DNA of 64,000 bases. Source: Sporisorium sorghi. Lineage: Eukaryota; Basidiomycota; Ustilaginomycetes; Ustilaginales; Ustilaginaceae. This document shows positions 34,743-44,032 of the stretch, one piece after another (position 1 is the first letter of the stretch; the number at the start of each line of letters is the position of its first letter). The DNA is taken from positions 33,085-97,084 of the forward strand of contig JALCCG010000057.1 in NCBI GenBank assembly GCA_023212695.1, given 5' to 3'. The notes beneath the pieces were generated by a model. The model did no database searches and was not told where the DNA came from. It saw only the letters and a program-made list of their open reading frames with translations. Both the position numbers and the translations under genes were made by a program.

Positions 34743-34758
34743 TATTCATGCGTAGAAT

Positions 34759-34796
34759 AGCTGGACCGACTGAATCAAGCCGGTTCAGCTTTTTTA
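34759..34796 (+). terminator. Terminator after the GDSL esterase gene
   Basis: AGCTGGACCG (34759-34768) pairs with CGGTTCAGCT (34781-34790) with one G-T pair, followed by TTTTT. Confidence 0.8.
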
Positions 34797-34860
34797 ATGG
34801 GAACTTTTTTGAGACATAGGATGAAGACGATCCGGCAGCAGTGTGATGTTATTCATATGA

Positions 34861-34983
34861 GTTCATTCAGGCCGGTGTTTCGTACTGATTGGCGGCATGA
34901 TTCCGATGTCGATCGCCATCGAGAAGACCGGGGCTGCCATGATCTCGGATATGCTGGTTCAGTCCCTGGGCAGTTATGGGTAG
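34861..34983 (+). pseudogene. Remnant of an SLC13/anion-transporter-type permease gene
   Basis: A 40-codon open stretch encodes VLIGGMIPMSIAIEKTGAAM followed by SDMLVQSLGSYG, then TAG. The LIGGM-P-x-IA-x-EKTGAA pattern is characteristic of an internal segment of SLC13/DASS-like permeases, in which Pro and a further membrane helix normally follow SYG. Here there is no start codon context, no ribosome binding site, a stop codon upstream (34858) and a stop right after the motif, and no continuation in the other frames. It appears to be an internal fragment left after deletion of the gene. The rest of 34797-35170 shows nothing else I can support. Confidence 0.55.
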
Positions 34984-35172
34984 AGGGGATATGGCGGCAG
35001 CTTAGGATGAAATGAGTGGACTGCTGGAATTGCAGCGTAACGCCTGGTAGAAAGATCTGAAATAAAGTGCTTAACCTCAGCTCGGGCTACCCGCTGGCCA
35101 GACACCGTTTTCTAGGTTTGAGCCGGAAATCTTCCGGTTCGCCTCTTGTTATTCGCCAGCCGATGTTTTATA

Positions 35173-35192
35173 TTGACATAATAGTAGGTCAA
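35173..35192. promoter_or_regulatory. Promoter region and candidate operator of the TetR gene
   Basis: TTGAC-N10-GTCAA (35173-35192) is an inverted repeat whose left part is also a consensus -35 element TTGACA. The matching -10 (AT-rich, about 35196-35201) is weak. TetR-type proteins often bind such dyads to control themselves. Confidence 0.45.
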
Positions 35193-35216
35193 AAATAAAA
35201 GAGGTGAACGGAGAAG

Positions 35217-35945
35217 ATGACTCCACGCACGAAGGAGCAAAACGAAGAGATCCGGCTGCGGCGTCTGGCGCAAATTCGGAAAGCGGCTGCCGATGTTTTT
35301 TTGAATAAAGGACCTTTACTGGAAATCCGCGATGTAGCCGCACAGGCGGGACTCGGCTATGGCACGGTATATCATTATTACAGCAATAAGGGCGATCTGC
35401 TCCACGATCTGCTGTGGGACGCGTTGGATCGGGCCGGGGAATGGCTGGAGGTTCCGATGGAAGCTCTACACGATTCAGATGCGGGGATGGCACCGGCGGG
35501 TGGGCATTTCCGCTTGGCTGCTGCGGCGGATACCGGGAACTCGGCTGCCGCGGGTTCCCGAAGCGGAAGCCGTGTAACGGCCGCAGAGCTTGGCCCCGTC
35601 GCTGCCGCTGGTGTCCGGCTGCTGCAGCTTTGGGCGGAGGACCACGCCCTGTACCTGCTGCATAAGCTGGCCGGTGAGGGCTTTGCCGCGCTGCCTGAAG
35701 GGCGCTCGATCCCGCTCTTGGCTGCCTTTCGCCGGGAGGTGCTCACGCCGCTTGCCGCGCTGCTGAGAAGCGGGCATGCGGCGGACGGGGCAGCCGCTTC
35801 CGGCGGAAACGCTGCGGAGCCGCAGGATCTGCTGCAGCACGCGGAGATGCTGCTGGCCGCCTTGGTCGGCTGCGCCTCGCTTTCGCTGCGCCGCGGAAAG
35901 CTGCACGAAGAGGCCAGGGATATCGCCCGGTTATTAAAATTATAA
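35217..35945 (+). CDS. TetR-family transcriptional regulator
   Basis: The N-terminal 55 residues are a TetR DNA-binding domain (IRKAAADVFLNKGPLLEIRDVAAQAGLGYGTVYHYYSNKGDLL). The 242-residue length is above the family average because of Ala/Gly/Ser-rich inserts around residues 85-125 and 180-200 (for example AAAADTGNSAAAGSRSGS). The GC content of this part is extreme: 44 of 60 bases are G or C at 35761-35820. The last helices (HAEMLLAALVGCASLSLRRGKL) look normal. It probably forms an operon with the methionine aminopeptidase gene 28 bases downstream. The ligand is unknown. Confidence 0.88.
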   Translation: MTPRTKEQNEEIRLRRLAQIRKAAADVFLNKGPLLEIRDVAAQAGLGYGTVYHYYSNKGDLLHDLLWDALDRAGEWLEVPMEALHDSDAGMAPAGGHFRLAAAADTGNSAAAGSRSGSRVTAAELGPVAAAGVRLLQLWAEDHALYLLHKLAGEGFAALPEGRSIPLLAAFRREVLTPLAALLRSGHAADGAAASGGNAAEPQDLLQHAEMLLAALVGCASLSLRRGKLHEEARDIARLLKL

Positions 35946-35972
35946 AATGGATAAGGAGCGAATAAACAAAAG

Positions 35973-36719
35973 ATGGTTATCTTAAAATCACTTAGGGAAA
36001 TCGAAGAGATGAAGCCGGCGAGCCAAATCGTTGCGGACTGCTACCGCGAGGTGACCAAGCTGATTGAGCCTGGGATCACCACCCGGGAGATCAATGACTT
36101 TGTTGCCAGACACATCACCAAGCTGGGCGGCAAGCAGTTTACGAAGGGGTACAACGGTTTCCCCGCCGAAACCTGCACTTCGGTCAACGATGTGGTGGCC
36201 CACGGCATTCCTTCAAACCGGGTGCTTATGGATGGCGACTTGCTGAAGCTCGACATCGTCGTGGAATATGGCGGATGGTTCGGCGATTCCTGCCATTGTT
36301 ATGCGGTGGGCAATATCCGGCCGGAAGCGCAAAAATTAATGAAGGTGACCAAGGAATGCCTGGATCTGGGGATCGCCCGGGCTATCCCAGGGGGCCGGCT
36401 CGGTGACATAACGTCGGCGATACAACAGCATGCGGAAGCGAATGGGTATTCGGTCGTGCGTGATCTGCTGGCTCACGGGATCGGGCGGAGCCTGCACGAG
36501 GAGCCTAACTACGTGCATATCGGCGTAGCTGGCAAAGGCATCCGGCTAAAGGAAGGCATGGTGTTTACCATCGAACCGATGATCAACGAAGGTACGTTCC
36601 ATATCACGATTGACGACGATCAGTGGACGGCGAGAACGGCCGACGGCAAGTTGTCGGCGCAATATGAGCATACGATTGCAATTACGCCGGATGGACCACT
36701 GATTTTAACGGCCCAGTAA
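35973..36719 (+). CDS. map: Methionine aminopeptidase, type I
   Basis: MetAP removes the initiator methionine from new proteins. The 248-residue enzyme has all five metal ligands: Asp in KLDIVVEYGG, Asp in WFGDSCHCY, His in AHGIGRSLHEEP, Glu in TIEPMINEG and Glu in QYEHTIAIT. It lacks an N-terminal zinc extension, typical for type Ia. Since it follows a TetR gene rather than the ribosomal protein operon where the main map gene of Bacillales lies, it is probably a second, regulated copy. TAAGGAG precedes ATG 35973. Confidence 0.93.
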   Translation: MVILKSLREIEEMKPASQIVADCYREVTKLIEPGITTREINDFVARHITKLGGKQFTKGYNGFPAETCTSVNDVVAHGIPSNRVLMDGDLLKLDIVVEYGGWFGDSCHCYAVGNIRPEAQKLMKVTKECLDLGIARAIPGGRLGDITSAIQQHAEANGYSVVRDLLAHGIGRSLHEEPNYVHIGVAGKGIRLKEGMVFTIEPMINEGTFHITIDDDQWTARTADGKLSAQYEHTIAITPDGPLILTAQ

Positions 36720-37232
36720 GAATGGAGGCGAACGGTCTCCTTAGGCGAAGTCGCCCATATTCGGAGTCCCGCGCGATGCCTGCGCGATGGTAAAATGTTC
36801 TCCGAGAAAGGGGGGAAGATCATCGTCCGTATGATGGATCGCTTGAATGCCGGGTTCTTGTCACTCGACAATGAAACGTCGCACAATGGTTTTAACTCCA
36901 CATTCTCCTAAACGTATTCGATCTGTTGATAGACACAATGGATTTTCCCTTTTGCATCGAATCGAGTTGCAAAGTTCCAAGTAAATATCCGTTACAAAAG
37001 CCTCCATTCCGTCCGCTCGGACCCGTATGGGGGCATTTTGAATTTTGTCCCCCCGAAGCCACGCCCCCTGCAAACCCCGACGAGCTAGCAGGAAATTACA
37101 TGCCCCGAGGCTAATACTTCCAGTTGAGACTTCGTATCTCATCGTAAAAATACGCATCATTTCCGTAGGAATGACTACGCTGGTTCCATTTGATTGTTGA
37201 TATGCTTGAAAAAGCCGGAGGTGCAAGGGCAG
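36720..37232. other. Gene-free stretch of about 510 bases
   Basis: Neither strand shows a reading frame with a ribosome binding site and a plausible protein. The only structure seen is a possible hairpin with GGGGG (37029-37033) and CCCCC (about 37049-37053). It must contain the promoter of the downstream kinase gene, but none could be chosen with confidence. Confidence 0.5.
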
Positions 37233-39065
37233 ATGAAGAACCGCTTCAAAAATCCGCTAAGCCGCATGAATATTAAACAGCAGATGATTCTGCTGTTCCT
37301 GGTGCTGGTCATCCCGTTGTTTGCACTCAACGCCTACGGGAATTCCATGGCTGGTCAAATTCTGAAGCGCCATGTGACCAATGCCTATATCGAGCTGAAC
37401 AAACAGAATTTCAAGCTCATCAACCGGGACATTGAAACCGTTAACAAAGTAACCTCTACAGTCATTCAGAACTCGCAGATCCAGCAGCTCGGCACCTTTT
37501 CCGAGGGGAGTGTTCTGGAGCGGGTGAAGAACTATGAACGCCTTGAAAAGATGCTGTTTTCCTTCTCCCAGGAGACGGATGAGCGCGAACCGGTTTATTA
37601 CTCACTCTATGTGTATGACCCCGACAACAGTTACTTTTTTGCTCCTTATTACCCCGAACGCAGAAAAGCAGGCGTGTATTTCTTCTCGGACGAGAATGAG
37701 AAGCCAGCTTGGTTTGATGAAGCCGTGGCGATGAAGGGCAACGGATATTTGCGGCGCATGGAGCATCTGTCACCCCCGGTGCAAGGACGCAAGGATCAAG
37801 AGACCCTAAGCTACGTAAGGGCCGTCAACAATATTTATCAGGGCGGAACCATCGGCGTTCTGGTTGTTACCAATCTGGATGCGCGGATCGGAGAGTCCTT
37901 ATCAACGGTATCCATACCGGACGGGGAGCTCTATTTGACGGACTGGAACAACAATATTTTGACTTCATCGGTAAAAGGCTTGGCGGGGACGCTTGAGCTG
38001 CCGCCCGAGGTTGATCCGGGCAGCTCTACCATGGGCGTCATGGACGTTATCACCTCGGATTTCATCTACGTCATCGATTATAACTATATGCTTCAGCAGA
38101 AGCTGGTCTATAAGGTTCCTGTCAAAACGCTGCTCGCCCAGCAAAGCGAGATGAAGCGGGTCATCCAGGTCATCTCGATCGCTTATTTTGTTGTGGGCCT
38201 AATCATCGTCTTTTATTTCTGGCAGTCGTTGATGACACCGCTCCAGAAGCTGGCCCATTTTGTACGGCGCTATGAACCGGGGAACATTGTGCCGGAAACA
38301 CCGTATCGGCGCAGAAAGGATGAGGTCAGTGACCTGATCTCCACGATTTATGACATGGCCCGCCGATTGAATGATCTGATCCATTACAAATACCGTATGG
38401 ATTTGAAGCAGAAGGAGGCGCAATTGCAGCTTCTCTACCAGCAGATAAATCCTCATCTGCTGTACAACACGCTGGAGAGCATTTACTGGAAGAGCACGAT
38501 GGAAGGGAATACGGAGTCTGCCGAAATGATCAAGGATCTGTCCAAATTGATGAAGATCAGTCTCAGCAGAGGCCGGGATCTCATTACGCTTGGGGAAGAG
38601 CTTGAGCATGCGGGGGCTTATATTAATCTCCAGCTGAATCGTTATGATTACCAGTTCGCGGTCCACTGGGAGGTTCCGGAGGATTTGCTGGTGAATCATG
38701 TGCCGAAGATTACGCTGCAGCCGCTGCTGGAGAATGCCATTATTCACGGCATTAAAAATATGGGCGAGGACGGAATCATCCGCATATCCGGTCATCTGGA
38801 GGATGGACACTGCCGGATTGTCATCGAGGACAACGGCTATCGTCCGGTCAATTACGAATCCATCCGCAGGCTGCTGTATGATGAAGCCCCGGATCATTCA
38901 CTGGGCTATGGCATCCGCAATATCCATGAGCGGATTCAGCTGCATTATGGAAGTGGATACGGACTGCAATATGAACCAAGAGATGAAGGGGGGACCCGGG
39001 TGACCATTACGATCCCCCGGATGGAAGCAACAACCATTACCTTAAACGAACAGGAGGTCTCCTGA
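37233..39065 (+). CDS. Sensor histidine kinase, YesM type (cluster A)
   Basis: The 610-residue kinase has a membrane helix (about 15-35), an extracellular dCache-like sensor domain (about 36-300), a second helix (about 310-330), a HAMP domain, and the YesM-type His kinase region with QQINPHLLYNTLESIYWK, phospho-acceptor His408. The ATPase domain has the N box PLLENAIIHGIKN and a compact G box (YGIRNIHERIQLHYG). ATG 37233 follows GGAGGTG (37217-37223). Its stop overlaps the start of the response regulator gene (TGATG). With the transporter downstream it probably senses an extracellular oligosaccharide or its binding protein. Confidence 0.92.
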   Translation: MKNRFKNPLSRMNIKQQMILLFLVLVIPLFALNAYGNSMAGQILKRHVTNAYIELNKQNFKLINRDIETVNKVTSTVIQNSQIQQLGTFSEGSVLERVKNYERLEKMLFSFSQETDEREPVYYSLYVYDPDNSYFFAPYYPERRKAGVYFFSDENEKPAWFDEAVAMKGNGYLRRMEHLSPPVQGRKDQETLSYVRAVNNIYQGGTIGVLVVTNLDARIGESLSTVSIPDGELYLTDWNNNILTSSVKGLAGTLELPPEVDPGSSTMGVMDVITSDFIYVIDYNYMLQQKLVYKVPVKTLLAQQSEMKRVIQVISIAYFVVGLIIVFYFWQSLMTPLQKLAHFVRRYEPGNIVPETPYRRRKDEVSDLISTIYDMARRLNDLIHYKYRMDLKQKEAQLQLLYQQINPHLLYNTLESIYWKSTMEGNTESAEMIKDLSKLMKISLSRGRDLITLGEELEHAGAYINLQLNRYDYQFAVHWEVPEDLLVNHVPKITLQPLLENAIIHGIKNMGEDGIIRISGHLEDGHCRIVIEDNGYRPVNYESIRRLLYDEAPDHSLGYGIRNIHERIQLHYGSGYGLQYEPRDEGGTRVTITIPRMEATTITLNEQEVS

Positions 39066-40387
39066 TGTACAACATTTTGGTGGTAGACGACGAACCGTTG
39101 ATATGCAAAGGCTTAGCGGGACTGCTAACGTCTTCGGGGCTTGCCATAGACGACATTGCAACGGCCTATAGCGGGCAGGAGGCGCTGGATTACATACGAA
39201 TGGGAGATATTGATCTGCTGGTCACCGATATCCAGATGGGTGAGATGAACGGCATCGAGCTGATGCAGCAGGCCAAGATTGTGAAGCCATGGGTCCAGAC
39301 CATCATTATTTCAGCCCATGAAACGTTCCAATACGCGCAGCGGGCGCTCCAGCTCGGGGCAAGGGATTATTTGATCAAACCGCTGAACAGCGAGCAGTTT
39401 CTGGATTCGGTTCGCAGTGTACTGCTGAAGCTGGATAAACCTGCACCTCAAGTAGAGCAGTTTCTCATGGCGGACAATGAGCATTTTCGGATGGATGAGC
39501 CTCCGTCCGGGAGAACGGAGCGGCTGAATCAGCGGCTTGCAACCGAGCCGGAGCAGTCAGAGTTAGCCGATCTGCACGACGAGTCGGAGCTCGGCTTGAT
39601 CGGTCCTTATTTTGCCGTCATCAAGATGAAGCTTGCCCTGAAGCAAGGCACCGAATCTTCTTTTTCCTCACAAGACATACGCCTGATTCAATACGCAACG
39701 CTGAATATTGCCAAAGAGCTGCTGGAGCAGGAGCCGCACACCCTGGCGTTCTACTCGCCGGAGCGGGATATCAACATTATCCTTCAATGGAGCGAACAGG
39801 AGATGGAGGAGAATGCGGGCGGAAAGATCCATCACCTGGAGATGATTGGCCGGAGCCTGCACCATCACGTGGAGCAGCACCTGAAGCAGAGCTGTACCGT
39901 GGGAATAAGCCAAATCCTGAGGGGGACCGAATTTTTGAGCGTGCTCAGCCGTCAGGCGGATAAGGCGATGCTGTGGAGTCAGCAGCTGCATGATTTTCAT
40001 GTGTTTTATTACGGGGACTTCAATTGGCACAACTATGCCCATGAAACGTCGCAGGAGGTGCTTTCGAGCCAGAGCAACCGGATCGTTGAGAATACCAGGC
40101 AGTACATCGAGGATCATTACCGTCAGAAGGGACTTACGATACATGAGGTGGCCAAGAACAATCACGTGAGCCCGAACTACTTAAGTTATCTGTTCAAAAA
40201 ATATACCGGCAGCAGCTTATGGGAGTATGTGGTCAAGCTTCGGATGGAAGAGAGCAGGTCTCTGATCCTGAACACGGATCTTCGCCGGTACGAGATTGCC
40301 GAGCGGGTCGGCTATGAGTCCCCGGAGCATTTTAGCAAAATCTTCAAAAAGTACTTCGGCGTCAGCCCCAGTGAGTTAAAGAAGTAA
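39065..40387 (+). CDS. AraC-type response regulator, YesN type (cluster A)
   Basis: The 440-residue regulator has a receiver domain (1 to about 120) with the acidic pair Asp8-Asp9, phospho-acceptor Asp55 (LLVTDIQMGEMNG) and Lys in LIKPLNSEQF. A linker domain follows, and an AraC DNA-binding domain with two helix-turn-helix motifs closes the protein (about 335-440: LTIHEVAKNNHVSPNYLSYLFKKYTG, YEIAERVGYESPEHFSKIFKKYFGVSPSEL). It is coupled to the kinase gene by a one-base overlap and should activate the transporter genes about 100 bases downstream. Confidence 0.94.
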   Translation: MYNILVVDDEPLICKGLAGLLTSSGLAIDDIATAYSGQEALDYIRMGDIDLLVTDIQMGEMNGIELMQQAKIVKPWVQTIIISAHETFQYAQRALQLGARDYLIKPLNSEQFLDSVRSVLLKLDKPAPQVEQFLMADNEHFRMDEPPSGRTERLNQRLATEPEQSELADLHDESELGLIGPYFAVIKMKLALKQGTESSFSSQDIRLIQYATLNIAKELLEQEPHTLAFYSPERDINIILQWSEQEMEENAGGKIHHLEMIGRSLHHHVEQHLKQSCTVGISQILRGTEFLSVLSRQADKAMLWSQQLHDFHVFYYGDFNWHNYAHETSQEVLSSQSNRIVENTRQYIEDHYRQKGLTIHEVAKNNHVSPNYLSYLFKKYTGSSLWEYVVKLRMEESRSLILNTDLRRYEIAERVGYESPEHFSKIFKKYFGVSPSELKK

Positions 40388-40484
40388 GAACGGTCATACT
40401 TCACATAGTTTTAGACATGTTCGAAGGCTCCCCTGCTTTTTTAAAATAAAAGCTAGACATTAAATAAAGGAATGAGGGAGTCTG

Positions 40485-41420
40485 ATGGAAGAAACGGTCA
40501 TGTCACAAGGCCAGGCTCTGACGGAGCCCGGTCATCGTACCCGGCAGGAGCACAAGCGAAAGCCGCTGTGGAGGAAGTATTTATGGGGGTATTTATTCCT
40601 CGTTCCGGCTATTGCGATCTTTATCGTGTTTTTATGGGTGCCGATATTTAAAGGGATCTTTTACAGCTTTTTTCATATCGATTTTGTCAAAGGAAACACC
40701 TTCGTCGGGTTGGATAATTACGCCAACGTTCTGAGTAATCCCGACCTGCTGCTTTCCGTTCGTAATACACTCTATTTCATGCTGTTAACGTTTGTGATCG
40801 GCTTCTGGGTGCCGATAGCGGCTTCCATTGCCATCTCGGAGCTGAAGCTGTTCCAGGGCTTCGCCCGGATCGCGGCTTATCTTCCGTTTGTTGTACCCGG
40901 TGTCGTGCTCTACGGCATGTGGAGATGGATGTATGATCCGGTAGGTCCGATCAATGCCTTGTTTGGCTTCTTCGGGGCAGAGCCGGTATCGTTTATATCG
41001 GATAGCCGCTTCTCGATGGTGGCACTGGTCGTGATGGAAACGTGGCAGCAATTCGGCTCGGCAATGCTGATCTATCTGGCGGGGGTGCTCAGCATACCTA
41101 AAGATTGGTATGAAGCCGCCGAAATCGACGGTGCGGGCGTATGGGCCCGGATCAAATATATTACGCTTCCCTCGATGCGCAATCTGATTATACTCATGTT
41201 GATTCTGCAGCTGATCGGTACTTCACAGGCGTATCAATCGCAGCTCGCGATGCTGGACGGTGGTCCGAACAAGGCCACGCTCACCTATGCTCTCCTCACC
41301 GTAAAATATGCGTTTAACCAGCTGGATTACGGGGCGGGAACCGCAATGGGCGTCTTGATGTTCCTCGTGCTGAGCATACTTGGCATCCTGCAATTCAAGA
41401 TGAACAGGGAGGAGTACTAG
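40485..41420 (+). CDS. Sugar ABC transporter permease, MalF/UgpA type (cluster A)
   Basis: The 311-residue protein has six membrane helices and the permease EAA loop EAAEIDGAGVWARIKYITLPSMRN (about 205-228), which contacts the ATPase. It belongs to the carbohydrate uptake CUT1 family and would pair with the next gene product. It lies only one base from that gene. The ATPase is not in the cluster, as usual in Firmicutes, where a shared MsmX-type ATPase serves many CUT1 transporters. The substrate is unknown. Confidence 0.94.
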   Translation: MEETVMSQGQALTEPGHRTRQEHKRKPLWRKYLWGYLFLVPAIAIFIVFLWVPIFKGIFYSFFHIDFVKGNTFVGLDNYANVLSNPDLLLSVRNTLYFMLLTFVIGFWVPIAASIAISELKLFQGFARIAAYLPFVVPGVVLYGMWRWMYDPVGPINALFGFFGAEPVSFISDSRFSMVALVVMETWQQFGSAMLIYLAGVLSIPKDWYEAAEIDGAGVWARIKYITLPSMRNLIILMLILQLIGTSQAYQSQLAMLDGGPNKATLTYALLTVKYAFNQLDYGAGTAMGVLMFLVLSILGILQFKMNREEY

Positions 41421-41421
41421 G

Positions 41422-42288
41422 ATGAAAGAGAGAGGCATATTATCGACTTCGGATTTGAGAAAACCCTTGAATCAAGTGGTTTACGGCTTTATGGTGCTGT
41501 GTATTGCGGCAATGGCTTTTACGATGCTGTATCCGATCGGCATGACGATGTTCAACGGCCTGAAGAGCAACCAGGAGATCAACACGTTTCCTCCGCGATT
41601 TTTCCCTTCGGAGTGGCATTGGGATAACTTCCCGAAGGGGTGGGATTACATTGATCTGCCGATGTTTCTCAAGAATACGCTGTTTATTTTTGGCGGTAAT
41701 TTGCTGGTGACCATTCTGGTATTGGGCCTTGCGGCATTCAGCATTTCGCGCATTAAAGTTCCGTATCACCGGGCGATTTATTTCTTCATTCTCATGACCT
41801 TGTTTATACCGGCATCGAGTTATATGATTCCGAATTTCGTCAATTTGAAGGAGCTGGGGCTGCTGAATTCCTACTGGGCGTTCTGGCTGCCGGCAGGGGC
41901 GAACGCTTACTTCTTCCTGTTGATTAAAAACTTCTTCGATGGCATTCATCCCGAGATATTCGAGGCGGCGCGCATCGACGGCGCTTCGGAGATCAGCAGC
42001 TTTCTGCGTATCGCGATTCCGCTGTCGGTCCCGATTTTTGCAACGCTTGCGATTTTTATTTTCTCGACTGCGTGGAATGATTGGTTCTGGCCGTCCCTTG
42101 TGATGCAGACACAGGACAAATACACACTGGCAACAGCCATCTACAAGTATGTGATCAATGCACGGAACCTGGACAGCAGCATTAAATTCGCGATCCTGTT
42201 CATGGTGATGGTGCCGCCTATCTTTGTGTTTCTGCTGTTCCAGAAGTTTATCATGCGCAGCGTCAGCCTCTCGGCCGTCAAAGGGTAG
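41422..42288 (+). CDS. Sugar ABC transporter permease, MalG/UgpE type (cluster A)
   Basis: The second permease, 288 residues, has six helices and the EAA loop FEAARIDGASEISSFLRIAIPLS. The C-terminus (LFQKFIMRSVSLSAVKG) is the standard MalG ending. It starts one base after the preceding permease gene, with AGGGAGGAG of that gene acting as ribosome binding site, so the two are made in equal amounts. Confidence 0.94.
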   Translation: MKERGILSTSDLRKPLNQVVYGFMVLCIAAMAFTMLYPIGMTMFNGLKSNQEINTFPPRFFPSEWHWDNFPKGWDYIDLPMFLKNTLFIFGGNLLVTILVLGLAAFSISRIKVPYHRAIYFFILMTLFIPASSYMIPNFVNLKELGLLNSYWAFWLPAGANAYFFLLIKNFFDGIHPEIFEAARIDGASEISSFLRIAIPLSVPIFATLAIFIFSTAWNDWFWPSLVMQTQDKYTLATAIYKYVINARNLDSSIKFAILFMVMVPPIFVFLLFQKFIMRSVSLSAVKG

Positions 42289-42418
42289 AAATAGCGTTTG
42301 CATGATCGTAGGCCTGCACATGATCGTCATATGAATGCACATCGTTCTTTCAGCGTTCCGCTTTTATGATGGAGATAGGAAAGAACATATTATTTCAATA
42401 AGGAAAAGGGGAGTATCC

Positions 42419-43867
42419 ATGCGCAAGTTCTCAGCACTACTGATTTGCCTTATGCTGTTCAGCTCCTTGCTTGCAGCGTGCGGCGGCGGCAAAGCAGCTC
42501 CGGAGGTCACCAGTAAAGAGGGAGGGACCACCAATACAGGGGGGACAACCACGACACAGAATGAAGAGCCGAAAGAGGATATCGCGGATAAAAAAGTAAC
42601 GATCAAGATTCACTATCCGCTGCCGGACGATACCACACTGCGTCAGCAGGAGGATGATAAAATCGCGCGTTTCCAGGCGAAGTATCCAAACGTGACGATT
42701 GTGAAGGATGACTGGCAGTACAGCGTCAATGAAATTGGGGTAAAGATGGCTTCGAACGAAGCACCGACATTTTATAATACCTGGGCTACAGAGGCGCAGC
42801 TGCTCGTGGAGCGGGGCTGGGTAGCCGACATTACGGAGTTCTGGAACAACTGGGAGTACAAGGACGACATGAACCCTGTGCTGCAGGAGCAATTTATCGT
42901 AGACGGCAAGGTGTACGGCGTTACGCAGAACGGATACATCACGTCAACCATCGTGAACAAGAAACTGCTGGACGCGAAGGGAGTAGCATTGCCGCCGATG
43001 GATTGGACGTGGGACGATATGTACAACACGGCGAAGGGTGCCGCTGATCCGAAGGCAGGTATATCCGGTATTGCGCCAATGGGCAAAGGCAATGAGGCAG
43101 GCTGGAACTGGACCAACTTCCTGTTCGAAGCCGGCGGGGATATCGAAGTGAACGAGGACGGCAAGGTGAAGGCCGTGTTTAATTCGGAAGCCGGCGTGAA
43201 GGCACTGGATTTCTACAAGAAACTGAGATGGGAAGGAAATGCCATTCCCCAGGACTGGGCTCTCGGTTGGGGCGATGCTGTCAGTTCGTTCCAGCAAGGA
43301 CGTACGGCTATGGTCATTGCAGGTGCATTTGACGTGATCCAGCCTGCGTTGAATGAAGGCGGCATGAAGCCTGAGGATGTGATCGCTTATCCAATGCCAG
43401 CTATGGAGAAGGGCGGAGCACATCACGGGATTCTGGGCGGCAACTACCTGGTTATCAACCCGAACGCCACGAAGGATGAGCAGGAAATGGCATTCCGTTA
43501 CATTACGTTTGATTATTTTACGGATGATGCTCTGAAATCAGTGGAGGATACAATCAATGCCCGCAAAGCCGAGGGCAAATACTTCGTTCCGACACCGCTT
43601 GAATATTTCAGTGATGATTCGGAGTACGCAGCCAAGGTAAAAGCGATTTACGATAAATACGACAACGTGTACAAATATGATCCACAGCTCTTCAGCCTGC
43701 TGGAAGGGAAGCCGGAAGCGCAGTTTGGCACGCAGGACTATTATGCCGCGATGTCCAATGTCGTACAGGAATCGTTCTCGAAGGAAGGCACGGACTCCAA
43801 GAAGCAGCTGGACGATACGGCCAAGTTAGTACAGGAGAACTTCTTCGACAAAATCGAGCAGAAATAG
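42419..43867 (+). CDS. Sugar-binding lipoprotein of the ABC transporter (cluster A)
   Basis: The 482-residue extracellular solute-binding protein (family 1) has a lipoprotein signal peptide with lipobox LLAAC, then a Gly/Thr-rich linker and the binding domain. WDWTWDDMYNTAKGAADPK and FQQGRTAMVIAGAFDV are typical of oligosaccharide binders. AAAAGGGGAG lies before ATG 42419; the 28 extra codons upstream in frame are unlikely to be used. Unusually, the gene follows the permease genes instead of preceding them. It ends before a perfect palindrome. Confidence 0.93.
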   Translation: MRKFSALLICLMLFSSLLAACGGGKAAPEVTSKEGGTTNTGGTTTTQNEEPKEDIADKKVTIKIHYPLPDDTTLRQQEDDKIARFQAKYPNVTIVKDDWQYSVNEIGVKMASNEAPTFYNTWATEAQLLVERGWVADITEFWNNWEYKDDMNPVLQEQFIVDGKVYGVTQNGYITSTIVNKKLLDAKGVALPPMDWTWDDMYNTAKGAADPKAGISGIAPMGKGNEAGWNWTNFLFEAGGDIEVNEDGKVKAVFNSEAGVKALDFYKKLRWEGNAIPQDWALGWGDAVSSFQQGRTAMVIAGAFDVIQPALNEGGMKPEDVIAYPMPAMEKGGAHHGILGGNYLVINPNATKDEQEMAFRYITFDYFTDDALKSVEDTINARKAEGKYFVPTPLEYFSDDSEYAAKVKAIYDKYDNVYKYDPQLFSLLEGKPEAQFGTQDYYAAMSNVVQESFSKEGTDSKKQLDDTAKLVQENFFDKIEQK

Positions 43868-43909
43868 GAGAGAGACCGGCGATGGTCGGCCTATCTTTAA
43901 AGATAAATA

Positions 43910-43949
43910 CGAACAACCCGCTCAAGGAATTCCTTGAGCGGGTTGTTCG
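43910..43949. terminator. Perfect 40-base palindrome, bidirectional terminator
   Basis: CGAACAACCCGCTCAAGGAA (43910-43929) is followed directly by its exact reverse complement (43930-43949). It lies between the binding-protein gene and the converging adenylyltransferase gene. The T runs are weak, so the strength as a terminator is uncertain. Confidence 0.7.
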
Positions 43950-44032
43950 GTTTCCAGGGGGCAAACATCGGTAGCATTTCCGTGTGGCAGGGTCACAACA
44001 GCCTGCGACAGTTTCCGCTGCTTCAATCAGAA

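Noticed and set aside
36861..37226. 121-residue minus-strand frame in the gene-free stretch before cluster A
   Set aside because: No ribosome binding site and no recognisable pattern; it also overlaps the start region of the kinase gene.
41440..42342. 300-residue frame antisense to the MalG-type permease of cluster A
   Set aside because: It is rich in Arg, His and Gln as expected for the complement of membrane helix codons; no start signal.
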